Shown here piece by piece: positions 8,776 to 16,133 of a stretch of DNA of 64,000 bases (position 1 is the stretch's first letter; each line of letters begins with the position of its first letter). The notes beneath the pieces were generated by a model that ran no database searches, had not been told where the DNA came from, and saw nothing but the letters and a program-made list of their open reading frames with translations. The DNA comes from G963674955 sp963674955 (GTDB lineage: Bacteria; Desulfobacterota; Desulfovibrionia; Desulfovibrionales; Desulfovibrionaceae). Made by a program: the position numbers and the translations under genes. The DNA lies in the NCBI GenBank assembly GCA_963674955.2, contig CAXXKR010000001.1:62001-126000 (forward strand), in the 5' to 3' direction.

Positions 8776-11184
8776 CTACCCCCGCTTTGAGTCGCCCTTG
8801 TCGGCCAGTTCCGCCAGCCGGGCCAGACGCTGATCAACCAACGAGTACAGACCACCCGGCGTGTACTTCCCGTTCTTCCTCTGCCCGGCAGGCAGGCCGG
8901 TAAGAATAAGCATGGCCTGCTCGATGGTCGAAACCGGGTAGATGTGAAACTTGCCCTCCGCCACGGCCTGGGTCACCTCCTCTCGAAGCATGAGGTTGAC
9001 CACATTGTCCTTGGGAACGAGAACCCCCTGCTCCCCGGTCAGTCCGCGTCTGCGGCAGACCTCGAAAAACCCCTCCACCTTGCGGTTCACTCCGCCCACG
9101 GCCATGATCAGACCGGATTGGCTCACTGCCCCGGTAAAGGCCAGGGACAGGTTTATGGGCCTGTCAGAAAGGGCCGAAAGAAGCGCGGCCAGTTCCGCTC
9201 CGGAAGCGGAGTCGCCCTCCACTCCCGCGTAGCTCTGCTCGAAACAGAGGCTGCCGGTGAGCACGATGGGCTTGTCCTGGGCAAAAAGACCCACAAGGTA
9301 GCTCTTGATGATCATCATTCCCTTGGTGTGGATGGGTCCGCCAAGCTGGGCCTCGCGTTCAAGGTCAAGAATGCCGCCATGCCCCACGCCAACGGTGCAG
9401 GAAATCTGGTGGGGCAGGCCCACCTCGTAGTCTCCGAACAGGGTCAGGGAAAGACCGTTGGCCCGGCCCACCGCGCTTCCGCCGGTGGAAACCTTGATTA
9501 CCTCCCGGTCGTATTCGCCCATGTACACCTCTTCAAAGAGATTGGCCCGGAAATCCTTGTCCGCAATGGCCTGCTTGAGCATGTCCCTGTCGACCTTCTT
9601 CTTGCCGGCCATCTCCGCCAGGGCAGAGGCCTCGATCATTCTCTCGCGCAACAGCGGAAAGTGCAGGGACAGCATCTTCTGGTCCTCGGCCAGCCTGGAG
9701 CCTTGGTCCACCAGCCCGGCCAGGGCGTCCCTGGTAAAGGGCAGCAGCCCGGCCTCGCGGACTATCCTGCCGAGAACCGCCAGATAATTGCGGATATTGC
9801 GGGCGTTCCTGCCTGCGGCGCTTCGCAGATGCGCCTTGAGCTTGAAAATCTTCTGAAAGCGATCATCATTATAAAGGAGAACCTCATAGCTCTCGTCGGT
9901 GCCGGTCAGAATGACCTTTAGGTCCAGGGGAATGGGCTCCGGCTCTATCGTTCTGGCCCTGACCTGTTCCGGGTCCACTGGGTCCTCTATCCTGCCCCTG
10001 CCCTGGCGCAGCACGCGCAAAAGCCCCTCCCAGGAGGAAGGATGGGAAAGCACGTCCTCGACGTTCAGGATCAAAAATCCGTGATTGGCCTTGTGCAGTG
10101 AACCGGCCTTGACCAGGGTGAAATCCGTGTGCAACGCTCCCAGTTCGGCCTCGCGTTCGATGCTGCCCAAAAGGTTGAAATAGGTGGGATGGGTCTCCAC
10201 CACCACGGGCGCGCCGTTGCAGCCGCCATTGTCCACGAACAGGTTGACGCTGTAACGGTTGAAAAAATCCTCGCCTGTGGACGATGGTTCCTGCAGCAAG
10301 CCCTGGCCGCCGCCCTCCCGGGGCAAGAATTCTTCGATGTTTTCCAGGAGGTCCCCTTCCAGGGACTTGAGATAGGCTCCGATCTTCGCGTTCTTTGAAA
10401 ACTTGCCCAATTCCTTGCCGAAAACCTCGTCGAACGCCTGCTTGGCCGTCTGCCTCTGAAGTTCAAGTTCACTGGCCTTGAGTTCCTGTTCCGCCTTGCC
10501 GATGCGGCGCAGGAAGACTCCGATGCGCGCCAGGAGTTCGTCCCCTTCGGTCTTGAGCTGCTTGCGTTGGGCGGCCGGCAGCTTCTTGAAGGCCTTGTCG
10601 TCCACGGCTCCGTCTTCAAGCAGTGGCGTCAGGGACATTGCGCCCTGGTCGTCCATGTCCAGCCTGAAATTCTTGGTTGCGGCAGCGCTTTCCATGCGCG
10701 TGAAAAAGCGGTCCCGCTTTTTGTTGTATTCGCGCAACAGGGCCGCCTGCTTCTTCTGAAAGCCCTCGCATTCGAATCTGGCCGGTATCTCCTGGCGCAG
10801 GCCGGAAACAGCCTTGGCCAGTTCGTTTTTGAATTTGCGCCCCTGTCCCGGCGGCAAATCAGCGGCAATGGGCGCGTCCGGATCGTCAAAATTGTACAAA
10901 TAAACCCAGTCGGGAGGAGTCGGCGCCTTGGCCGCCGCCGGTTCAAGAAAAGAGCTCACGAAATGGGTCCGGCCCAGGTTGGCGTCGCCTGCGGCGTATA
11001 TGTTGTACTCGTTGCCCTTGATGCGCAAAGCCATGGTCAGGGCCTGGACCGCCCTGGGCTGAAAGCTCTTGTAGCCGTTCTTGTCCGGAATTTCCCGGCT
11101 ATCCCTGTAGGGAATTTTTTCCGGGTCCATTCTTGCCGAAAGCATGGCCGGGGAAACACTTTTCGCCTTGGTTGTTCTTTTCAT
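8776..11184 (-). CDS. Lon-like AAA ATP-dependent protease (AAA_32/Lon_C family)
   Basis: The 802-residue protein combines an N-terminal AAA region with a C-terminal Lon serine protease domain. The protease dyad is visible as Ser in EGDSASGAEL and Lys in VNRKVEGFF, both in the last quarter. The phosphate loop is unusual: AAGDANLGRTHF replaces the canonical GxxGxGK[ST], as in some members of this Lon-related group, so ATP binding may differ from LonA. A long charged helical insert lies at about 150-300. It acts in cytosolic protein quality control or regulated proteolysis. I start at ATG 11184 because MKRTTKAKS fits the family start; an ATG at 11238 is also open, and neither has a clear ribosome-binding site. 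The unknown gene at 8003-8773 follows in the same transcript. Confidence 0.88.
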   Translation of the reverse strand: MKRTTKAKSVSPAMLSARMDPEKIPYRDSREIPDKNGYKSFQPRAVQALTMALRIKGNEYNIYAAGDANLGRTHFVSSFLEPAAAKAPTPPDWVYLYNFDDPDAPIAADLPPGQGRKFKNELAKAVSGLRQEIPARFECEGFQKKQAALLREYNKKRDRFFTRMESAAATKNFRLDMDDQGAMSLTPLLEDGAVDDKAFKKLPAAQRKQLKTEGDELLARIGVFLRRIGKAEQELKASELELQRQTAKQAFDEVFGKELGKFSKNAKIGAYLKSLEGDLLENIEEFLPREGGGQGLLQEPSSTGEDFFNRYSVNLFVDNGGCNGAPVVVETHPTYFNLLGSIEREAELGALHTDFTLVKAGSLHKANHGFLILNVEDVLSHPSSWEGLLRVLRQGRGRIEDPVDPEQVRARTIEPEPIPLDLKVILTGTDESYEVLLYNDDRFQKIFKLKAHLRSAAGRNARNIRNYLAVLGRIVREAGLLPFTRDALAGLVDQGSRLAEDQKMLSLHFPLLRERMIEASALAEMAGKKKVDRDMLKQAIADKDFRANLFEEVYMGEYDREVIKVSTGGSAVGRANGLSLTLFGDYEVGLPHQISCTVGVGHGGILDLEREAQLGGPIHTKGMMIIKSYLVGLFAQDKPIVLTGSLCFEQSYAGVEGDSASGAELAALLSALSDRPINLSLAFTGAVSQSGLIMAVGGVNRKVEGFFEVCRRRGLTGEQGVLVPKDNVVNLMLREEVTQAVAEGKFHIYPVSTIEQAMLILTGLPAGQRKNGKYTPGGLYSLVDQRLARLAELADKGDSKRG

Positions 11185-11359
11185 TATATTATTCTGGGTC
11201 AAGCCTGGATAAATGTAAATTTTTTTTTGCCTGTTCATTCCGCGTTTTCTGGGTATCCGCTTTGCCTTCGCTTGTCACTGAAAATCCTTCCTAGCCGGAG
11301 ATTGCGGGACTCCGGGCGAATTTATCCCATTTTTTTGCGCCTTGGGCAGGCCGATTCCA

Positions 11360-11387
11360 TTGACTGAATTCAAGGCCCCGTGATAGG
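11360..11387 (+). promoter_or_regulatory. Candidate sigma-70-type promoter of the F0 ATP-synthase operon
   Basis: TTGACT at 11360-11365 and GATAGG at 11382-11387 are separated by 16 bp. The -35 is good and the -10 is weak. Transcription would begin near 11395, exactly where the Rex-box-like sequence lies. Confidence 0.4.
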
Positions 11388-11397
11388 AACACACCAC

Positions 11398-11415
11398 TTG
11401 TGAAGTATTGCACGA
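11398..11415 (+). promoter_or_regulatory. Candidate Rex operator upstream of the F0 ATP-synthase operon
   Basis: TTGTGAA at 11398-11404, four bases, then TGCACGA at 11409-11415. Compared with the Rex consensus TTGTGAANNNNTTCACAA the left half is perfect and the right half has two mismatches. It sits at the predicted transcription start, so a bound repressor would block the operon. rex itself lies at the end of the same gene group. Confidence 0.5.
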
Positions 11416-11476
11416 AGAAAAGTTTTGAGTTATAGCCCGGTCTTGAACCTGCGCTGCTTAAAAGGCGTACAATACG

Positions 11477-11776
11477 ATGTTCTTTAAAAGCGATAAATAC
11501 AAGGACGCCATAGACCTGCTGTATACGGCCGGTACCGTCGGCATGAACATGGTTACTTGTACTTTTGTCGGTTTGGCCATGGGGCTCGGAACCGAATGGG
11601 GGCTGAAGCACTGGTTCAGCGTGGACGCCAAGCCCTGGCCCATGATCTTTTTCCTGGTCATGGGCGTTGTTGCCGGATTCAGGACCATCTATGAAGAGGT
11701 CAAGAGAATCCAAAAGACCGGCAAGGATAAAAGTGTCGATGGAAAACAGGATTCAGACGATAAACCAGAAGATTGA
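11477..11776 (+). CDS. AtpZ/AtpI-type ATP-synthase accessory membrane protein
   Basis: A 99-residue protein with two predicted transmembrane helices (about 17-42 and 52-72) separated by a short loop, and a charged C-terminal tail (KTGKDKSVDGKQDSDDKPED). It is the small AtpZ/AtpI-type protein found at the start of many F0 operons; the family is associated with assembly of the c-ring or with Mg2+/Ca2+ transport. It is followed by a second AtpI-like gene that overlaps its 3' end by 38 nt, then by atpB and atpE. AAGGCG precedes the ATG by about 10 nt. Confidence 0.85.
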   Translation: MFFKSDKYKDAIDLLYTAGTVGMNMVTCTFVGLAMGLGTEWGLKHWFSVDAKPWPMIFFLVMGVVAGFRTIYEEVKRIQKTGKDKSVDGKQDSDDKPED

Positions 11777-12173
11777 CGCCTTTCTGCTCCGGCGCGGCTT
11801 TGTCCACGACAAGGTCCGCAGCCTGGTTCGGAGCCAGCTCTATCTTGTGGCCCTAACCGCCCTTTTGGTGGGCATGGTCACTGGATTTTCAGGCTGGGCC
11901 GGCGCTTATTTCTCCGGAGCGGTCTTGGTGACCATCAACTTCTGGGTCCTGGCCAGGGTTGTCCAGCGTCTTGTCTTTGTTCGCAAGGGCGCGATCATAA
12001 CCCTGCTGTTCCTGTTTTACGGAAAACTGATTCTTAGCGGGCTTGCACTGTACGCACTGATAGTGCTGGCCCACGCACCGATCTCCGGCCTTTTGGCCGG
12101 ACTTACCACGGTGATGGTCAATGCCGTCCTGTGGGGGACGACCACTTTCAGGCACAAAGCAAAGGAGGCATAG
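11739..12173 (+). CDS. atpI: ATP synthase subunit I-like protein
   Basis: A 144-residue protein with four predicted hydrophobic segments from about 30 to 135, the usual build of AtpI, which helps assemble the c-ring. The start ATG at 11739 lies inside the preceding AtpZ-like gene and is preceded by AAGGAT. The frame continues upstream to 11667, but that part only reflects the overlap. It ends 3 nt before atpB. Sequence conservation in this family is low, and the assignment depends partly on position in the F0 operon. Confidence 0.8.
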   Translation: MENRIQTINQKIDAFLLRRGFVHDKVRSLVRSQLYLVALTALLVGMVTGFSGWAGAYFSGAVLVTINFWVLARVVQRLVFVRKGAIITLLFLFYGKLILSGLALYALIVLAHAPISGLLAGLTTVMVNAVLWGTTTFRHKAKEA

Positions 12174-12176
12174 GAT

Positions 12177-12872
12177 ATGGCAGCTGGCGGCGGGTTACCG
12201 CATCCCTTATTGTACATGGACATTCTGCGGAATGCGATCGGATTGGAAACTATCCCCTTGCATGTCTGGTATACCTGGATGGTAATGATCTTTCTCTTTG
12301 CTTGCGGCCTGCTCATCAGGCGCAAGGTCCAGCTGGTGCCGGGAGGCTTGCAGAACTTTTTTGAAGTCATCATCGGCGGCCTGGAAGACTTTGTCGTCAC
12401 AAACATCGGCGAAGACGGACGCAAGGTCTTTCCGATCCTTGCCGTTATTTTCATCTACATCTGGTTTTTGAACCTGACAGGACTCATTCCGGGCTGTGAC
12501 GCGCCCACGGCGAACATCAACACCAATGCAGCCATGGCCATCACTGTCTTCCTGTACTACAACTGGATCGGCATCAAGCGCTGGAAACTCGGCTACATCA
12601 AGCACTTCCTTGGTCCCGTCGCCTTTCTGGCCCCGCTCATGCTTGTCCTTGAGCTCGTCAGTCACTGCGCACGTCCGCTGTCTCTGACCCTTCGTCTGTT
12701 CGGCAACATCCGCGGCGAGGAAATCGTTCTCGTGCTCCTGTTCATGCTGGCTCCGGTGCTCGGCACCGTGCCCATGTACTTCCTGTTCTTCCTGGCTAAA
12801 ACCATTCAGGCCTTCATCTTCTTCATCCTGACGATGATCTACCTGAAGGGAGCTCTGGAGCACGCACATTAA
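12177..12872 (+). CDS. atpB: F0 ATP synthase subunit a
   Basis: A 231-residue integral membrane subunit that forms the ion half-channels against the c-ring. The essential arginine is in the CARPLSLTLRLFGNIRGEE segment at about 162-180, whose RLFGN motif is diagnostic for subunit a. Five to six hydrophobic helices are present, and the N-terminus (HPLLYMDILRN) is short as in many anaerobes. The ATG at 12177 follows the AtpI stop after 3 nt. The c-subunit gene follows after a 50-nt spacer with AAAGGAG. F1 genes and the b subunits are not in the window, so F0 is split from F1 on this chromosome. Confidence 0.95.
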   Translation: MAAGGGLPHPLLYMDILRNAIGLETIPLHVWYTWMVMIFLFACGLLIRRKVQLVPGGLQNFFEVIIGGLEDFVVTNIGEDGRKVFPILAVIFIYIWFLNLTGLIPGCDAPTANINTNAAMAITVFLYYNWIGIKRWKLGYIKHFLGPVAFLAPLMLVLELVSHCARPLSLTLRLFGNIRGEEIVLVLLFMLAPVLGTVPMYFLFFLAKTIQAFIFFILTMIYLKGALEHAH

Positions 12873-12922
12873 TCCGGGGAAATGGTCTTTGACCAAAACA
12901 ATAAGTTTAAAGGAGTATCACA

Positions 12923-13237
12923 ATGCGTAAATCCATCATGATCGTTCTGAACACCGTCGCTCTGGTGCTGGTTGCCAGCCTGGCCTTCGCCGCCGACGCT
13001 GCCGTTGCCGTCGGCATCGGCTACGCCTCCTCTTTCGGCATGGCTTTCGCCGCCGGCCTCTGCGGCATCGCTCAGGGCATGGGCCTCAAGGGCGCCTGCG
13101 AAGGCACCGCCCGCAATCCCGAAGCCGGTGGCAAGATCACCGTTACCTTGATTCTGGGCCTGGCCTTTATCGAATCCCTGGCCATTTACACCCTGGTCGT
13201 CAACCTGATCCTGCTTTTCGCCAACCCGCTCATCTAG
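12923..13237 (+). CDS. atpE: F0 ATP synthase subunit c with an N-terminal leader
   Basis: The rotor-ring proteolipid, 104 residues, about 20 longer than usual. The first 23 residues (MRKSIMIVLN...LAFA) look like a signal peptide with a signal peptidase I site LAFA/AD; the remaining 81 residues are a normal two-helix c subunit. The polar loop is ARNPEAGG and the ion-binding glutamate lies in LAFIESLAIYTL. Compared with the Na+-binding c subunit of Ilyobacter, the Gln of helix 1 (IAQG) and the Glu-Ser and Tyr of helix 2 are present, but the Thr after Ser is Leu. The coupling ion is therefore open. A terminator follows at 13261-13296. Confidence 0.94.
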   Translation: MRKSIMIVLNTVALVLVASLAFAADAAVAVGIGYASSFGMAFAAGLCGIAQGMGLKGACEGTARNPEAGGKITVTLILGLAFIESLAIYTLVVNLILLFANPLI

Positions 13238-13260
13238 TACGAGCTGAAAGCGAAGATTAT

Positions 13261-13296
13261 AAAGAAAGGGAGCCCAAGGGTTCCCTTTCTTTTTAT
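13261..13296 (+). terminator. Terminator after atpE
   Basis: AAAGAAAGGGA at 13261-13271 pairs with TCCCTTTCTTT at 13282-13292 around a 10-nt loop, and the T-rich tail continues. It ends the F0 transcript, though read-through into rex is possible. Confidence 0.85.
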
Positions 13297-13302
13297 TTTC
13301 AC

Positions 13303-13320
13303 TTGTTAAAATATTCACAT
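13303..13320 (+). promoter_or_regulatory. Candidate Rex operator in front of rex
   Basis: TTGTTAA at 13303-13309, four bases, TTCACAT at 13314-13320. Twelve of the fourteen fixed positions of the Rex consensus TTGTGAANNNNTTCACAA match. It ends 21 bp before the rex start codon and so fits autoregulation by the NADH/NAD+ sensor encoded just downstream. Confidence 0.6.
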
Positions 13321-13341
13321 GCTGATAAAGTAAATATCGTT

Positions 13342-13974
13342 ATGAAAAGTGAACACATACCTAAGGCGACCATAGGCCGCCTCGCGGTTTATATACAAGT
13401 TTTGGAAAATATGACCCGCGACGGCATTGAAGTCGTTTCCTCCGACAAGCTGGCCCGGCAATGCAAGGTCAACCCGTCACAGATCAGAAAGGACCTGGCC
13501 TATTTCGGCGAGTTCGGCGTTCGAGGCGTGGGCTACTATGTCCAGGAACTGACCTCGTCCATAAAACGCTCCCTGGGCATAGACAGAATCTGGAACTGCG
13601 CCCTGGTGGGCGTCGGCAACCTGGGAAAGGCTCTGCTCAAGCATACGGAATTCCTTCAAAAGGGCTTCGCCATCAAGGCCGCGTTCGACTGCGACCCGGA
13701 CAAGATCGGCTCCATATCCGAAGGCAAGGAAATACGCTGCCCCACGCGGCTGAAATCAGTGGCTCCCAAGCTGAACCTTGAAATAGGAATAATAACAACG
13801 CCGCCGGAACGGGCTCAACGTGCCGCAGACCATCTGGTGGAGGCGGGAATAAAGGGGATCATCAACTTCGCGCCTTCCCAGATAGAAGTTCCGGACCGCA
13901 TCCATGTGGAATACGTGAACTTCTTCCACCACTTCTATGCGGCGGCCTTTCACCTCAGGTTCGACGACAAGTAG
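13342..13974 (+). CDS. rex: Redox-sensing transcriptional repressor Rex
   Basis: The 210-residue protein has an N-terminal winged helix at about 5-75 (SSDKLARQCKVNPSQIRKDLAYFGEFG, the Rex recognition region) and a Rossmann domain with VGVGNLGKAL at about 90-99 for NAD(H). A C-terminal domain-swapped helix follows (NFFHHFYAAAF). Rex releases DNA when NADH is high. I begin at ATG 13342; an upstream TTG at 13303 falls inside the Rex-box-like site and is less likely. The gene follows the F0 operon behind a terminator and has an operator-like site of its own. It is convergent with the PhoB-like regulator, 25 bp away. Confidence 0.95.
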   Translation: MKSEHIPKATIGRLAVYIQVLENMTRDGIEVVSSDKLARQCKVNPSQIRKDLAYFGEFGVRGVGYYVQELTSSIKRSLGIDRIWNCALVGVGNLGKALLKHTEFLQKGFAIKAAFDCDPDKIGSISEGKEIRCPTRLKSVAPKLNLEIGIITTPPERAQRAADHLVEAGIKGIINFAPSQIEVPDRIHVEYVNFFHHFYAAAFHLRFDDK

Positions 13975-13999
13975 CTGACCGGAAAAATAAAACCGACCC

Positions 14000-14686
14000 T
14001 CAGCTTCTGAAACGATAGCCAACGCCTCTGACCGTTTCTATCCAGCTGGAATATTTCCCCAGTTTTTGGCGCAGTCGGCGAACATGGGTATCCACGGTCC
14101 TGGAATATCCCTCGAAATGCACATCCCAGACCTTGTCCAGAAGGTGGTCGCGGGTCTGAACCTTGCCGCGACCTCGAATGAGTTCGGTCAGGAGCTTTAA
14201 CTCGGTCGCGGTCAAGGCCAGGGGTTCTCCGTCCAGATCAAGAGTGTGGGCCTCGAAATCGATTTTCAGCCCCTCCCTGCTCCAGGTCTTGCTGTCCGCG
14301 ACCCCGTCCTTCTTGGTTCTGCGCAGCACGGCCTTGATTCTGAGCACCAGTTCACGCGGGCTGAAGGGCTTGACCACATAGTCGTCCGCGCCAAGCTCCA
14401 GGCCCACGATGCGGTCCACTTCCTCGCCCTTTGCGGTGAGCATGATCACGGCCGAGGAGGACGTAACCGCCTCCTGCTTGAGGCGGCGGCATACTTCAAG
14501 GCCGTCCATGCCGGGCATCATCAGGTCGAGTATCACCAAATCGGGATTGAACGACCTTGCAGCGCCCAGGGCCGAAAGGCCGTCCGGATAGGCCTGAACG
14601 TCGAACCCCGCCGAACCGAGACTGTACTTGAGCAGTTCGCGGGTGTCTTCATGGTCTTCAACAACCAGTATTTTCTCTTCGGACAA
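14000..14686 (-). CDS. OmpR/PhoB-family response regulator
   Basis: A 228-residue regulator. The receiver domain (1-120) has acidic pocket residues in VVEDHED, the phospho-acceptor Asp in LVILDLMMPG at about 54, and Lys in VVKPFSP. The winged-helix DNA-binding domain (about 135-228) contains LTATELKLLTELIRG and YSRTVDTHVRRLRQKLG. The start is TTG at 14684-14686, since AAGGAGAG lies 6 nt before it and no ATG is available in frame. No histidine kinase gene is adjacent. A direct repeat like a Pho box lies 78-99 nt upstream (14764-14785), so phosphate regulation (PhoB) is possible but not proven. Confidence 0.9.
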   Translation of the reverse strand: MSEEKILVVEDHEDTRELLKYSLGSAGFDVQAYPDGLSALGAARSFNPDLVILDLMMPGMDGLEVCRRLKQEAVTSSSAVIMLTAKGEEVDRIVGLELGADDYVVKPFSPRELVLRIKAVLRRTKKDGVADSKTWSREGLKIDFEAHTLDLDGEPLALTATELKLLTELIRGRGKVQTRDHLLDKVWDVHFEGYSRTVDTHVRRLRQKLGKYSSWIETVRGVGYRFRS

Positions 14687-14763
14687 TGAACTCTCCTTAA
14701 ACAGCGTTCTTTACTGTTTGGCGGCTCACACTAATGTGAACATATTCGAAAAAAAAGACTTCA

Positions 14764-14785
14764 TTGTTACATTTTGGTTACTTTT
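14764..14785 (-). promoter_or_regulatory. Direct 11-bp repeats resembling a Pho box
   Basis: TTGTTACATTT (14764-14774) is followed at once by TGGTTACTTTT (14775-14785). Two 7-bp units (TTGTTAC, TGGTTAC) separated by four A/T bases is the layout of a PhoB-type box, in front of the PhoB-like gene. The bases differ from the E. coli consensus. Confidence 0.35.
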
Positions 14786-14885
14786 TTGAAATTTGATCTA
14801 TTTTCCGTGAACCTTTCTTTTCACCTATAATTGTAGCCTGTTGACCAGACAAATCAAACAGATGATAACCATCTGTATTTATATG

Positions 14886-15179
14886 CTAACTTTTTTCAGA
14901 CAACACATAAAGTCTCCTGCCGCCCAAGCCGATAGAATAGGTGACCACAAAAGCGCCGGGAAGCCTCGGATTGGAGCGAAAGTGTATTATCAAGGATTCG
15001 AAAAGAAATTCCCTTCTGGCGGAAAGCACTGGACCATCTACGATGACCAGTTGATCGGGCTGCTTTTCTCGAAAATAATCAATAAAAGCCTGAACAACGA
15101 CAGTTGCTCCGACGATGTGGTCGACGACATGGTCAACAATCTTTTTGACCTTTGTTTCTACATCAACAAGGACTTTCAC
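14886..15179 (-). CDS. Small hypothetical protein (97 residues)
   Basis: The reading frame begins with GTG at 15177-15179, with AAGGA nine bases upstream, and ends at TAG. The protein starts MKVLVDVETKVKKIVDHVVDHIVGATVVVQAF and ends LGGRRLYVLSEKS; it is soluble, with alternating strands and helices, and I recognise no family. A frame on the plus strand (14841-15188) is also open but starts with TTG without a ribosome-binding site and has a less protein-like composition, so I prefer this one. The gene lies between dapF and the PhoB-like regulator on the same strand, separated from dapF by a terminator. Confidence 0.6.
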   Translation of the reverse strand: MKVLVDVETKVKKIVDHVVDHIVGATVVVQAFIDYFREKQPDQLVIVDGPVLSARREFLFESLIIHFRSNPRLPGAFVVTYSIGLGGRRLYVLSEKS

Positions 15180-15218
15180 GATTGCTGATCCTTGCTGTTG
15201 ATTGAAATATCCTTAATG

Positions 15219-15256
15219 AAAACGGCGGTCCGGGAGTGTTTCCCGAACCGCCGTTT
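15219..15256 (-). terminator. Terminator after dapF
   Basis: AAAACGGCGGTCCGGGA at 15219-15235 pairs with TTCCCGAACCGCCGTTTT at 15239-15256, with one mismatch in the stem and a very short loop. Read on the minus strand it ends in TTTTCATT. The hairpin is near-symmetric and may work in both directions. Confidence 0.85.
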
Positions 15257-15278
15257 TCAATTGAAAAACCATTGTCCG

Positions 15279-16124
15279 CTACAGGGATAGTCCCAACGGA
15301 TCAAGATAAAGCTCGCCTTTGAAAACCAACTCGGCCCCGCCTTGAAGAAAAAGCTCCTTGCCTTCGATACCGACATTCAACACCTCGCCTCCGGATGTGG
15401 TGATGTCCGAGGCCGGTCCGGTCAGCCCCAAGGCGTTGGCAATGAGCTGGGCAGCGGAAACACCGGTGCCGCAGGCATAGGTTTCGGCCTCCACGCCGCG
15501 CTCATAGGTGCGCACGTAAAGCTCCTTGTTGCTCTTGACCTGGACAAAGTTAACGTTGGTCCCGGCCGGTGCGAACCGTTCTGAATAGCGCACTGCGGCG
15601 CCTATGGTCGCCACGTCGACTTCCGCTGCGTCCTGAACGAAAATCACGACGTGGGGCACGCCGGTATCCGCGAAATGCAACTCCAATTCCACACCCTTCA
15701 CGTCCAAAACGATATTCAGTTCCAGCCCCTTGGGCCTTGTCAGCTGGACCTTGACCTGCCCCGAATCCAGAACCTTGGCCTTGATTTGTCCCACATCGGT
15801 GAGCAGGACATGTTCGGGCGGCGCAAGCCCCAAGGCCAAGGCCAGCTTGGCCGCGCAACGGGAGGCGTTTCCGCACATCTCGGCCCTGCTGCCGTCGGCA
15901 TTGAAGAAATGCCAACGGTAATCGGCTCCCGAACCTTCCGGCGCATTGTCCAGAAAAAAGACCCCGTCGGCGTAGACGCCAAAGGCCCTTTTGCAGACTT
16001 TTATGCTCCATTGGGCCATGTCCGCTTCAGGCACCTTGAGGCTGCGGTTGTCAAAAACAACGAAATCGTTTCCGCAACCCTGCATCTTGTAAAATTCCAC
16101 GCTCTTGCCGAACAATTCCTTCAT
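15279..16124 (-). CDS. dapF: Diaminopimelate epimerase
   Basis: Converts LL-diaminopimelate to the meso form for lysine and peptidoglycan synthesis, in the cytosol. The 281-residue protein has both catalytic cysteines: C at about 79 in MCGNASRCAAKLAL and C at about 217 in ETYACGTGVSAA. The N-terminal YKMQGCGNDFVVFDN motif is also characteristic. The start has GAGAGGAAC 4 nt upstream and lies 9 nt after the glycosyltransferase stop, so dapF is the last gene of the minus-strand unit that begins near 26.7 kb, with a terminator 23 nt after its stop. Confidence 0.96.
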   Translation of the reverse strand: MKELFGKSVEFYKMQGCGNDFVVFDNRSLKVPEADMAQWSIKVCKRAFGVYADGVFFLDNAPEGSGADYRWHFFNADGSRAEMCGNASRCAAKLALALGLAPPEHVLLTDVGQIKAKVLDSGQVKVQLTRPKGLELNIVLDVKGVELELHFADTGVPHVVIFVQDAAEVDVATIGAAVRYSERFAPAGTNVNFVQVKSNKELYVRTYERGVEAETYACGTGVSAAQLIANALGLTGPASDITTSGGEVLNVGIEGKELFLQGGAELVFKGELYLDPLGLSL

Positions 16125-16133
16125 TGTTCCCTC

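Noticed and set aside
14734..14751. ATGTGAACATATTCGAAA as a Rex site between the PhoB-like and 97-residue genes
   Set aside because: Three of the fourteen fixed positions do not match, and the neighbours are not obvious Rex targets.
14841..15188. Plus-strand open frame of 115 residues
   Set aside because: It begins with TTG without a ribosome-binding site and overlaps the better-supported minus-strand gene at 14886-15179.
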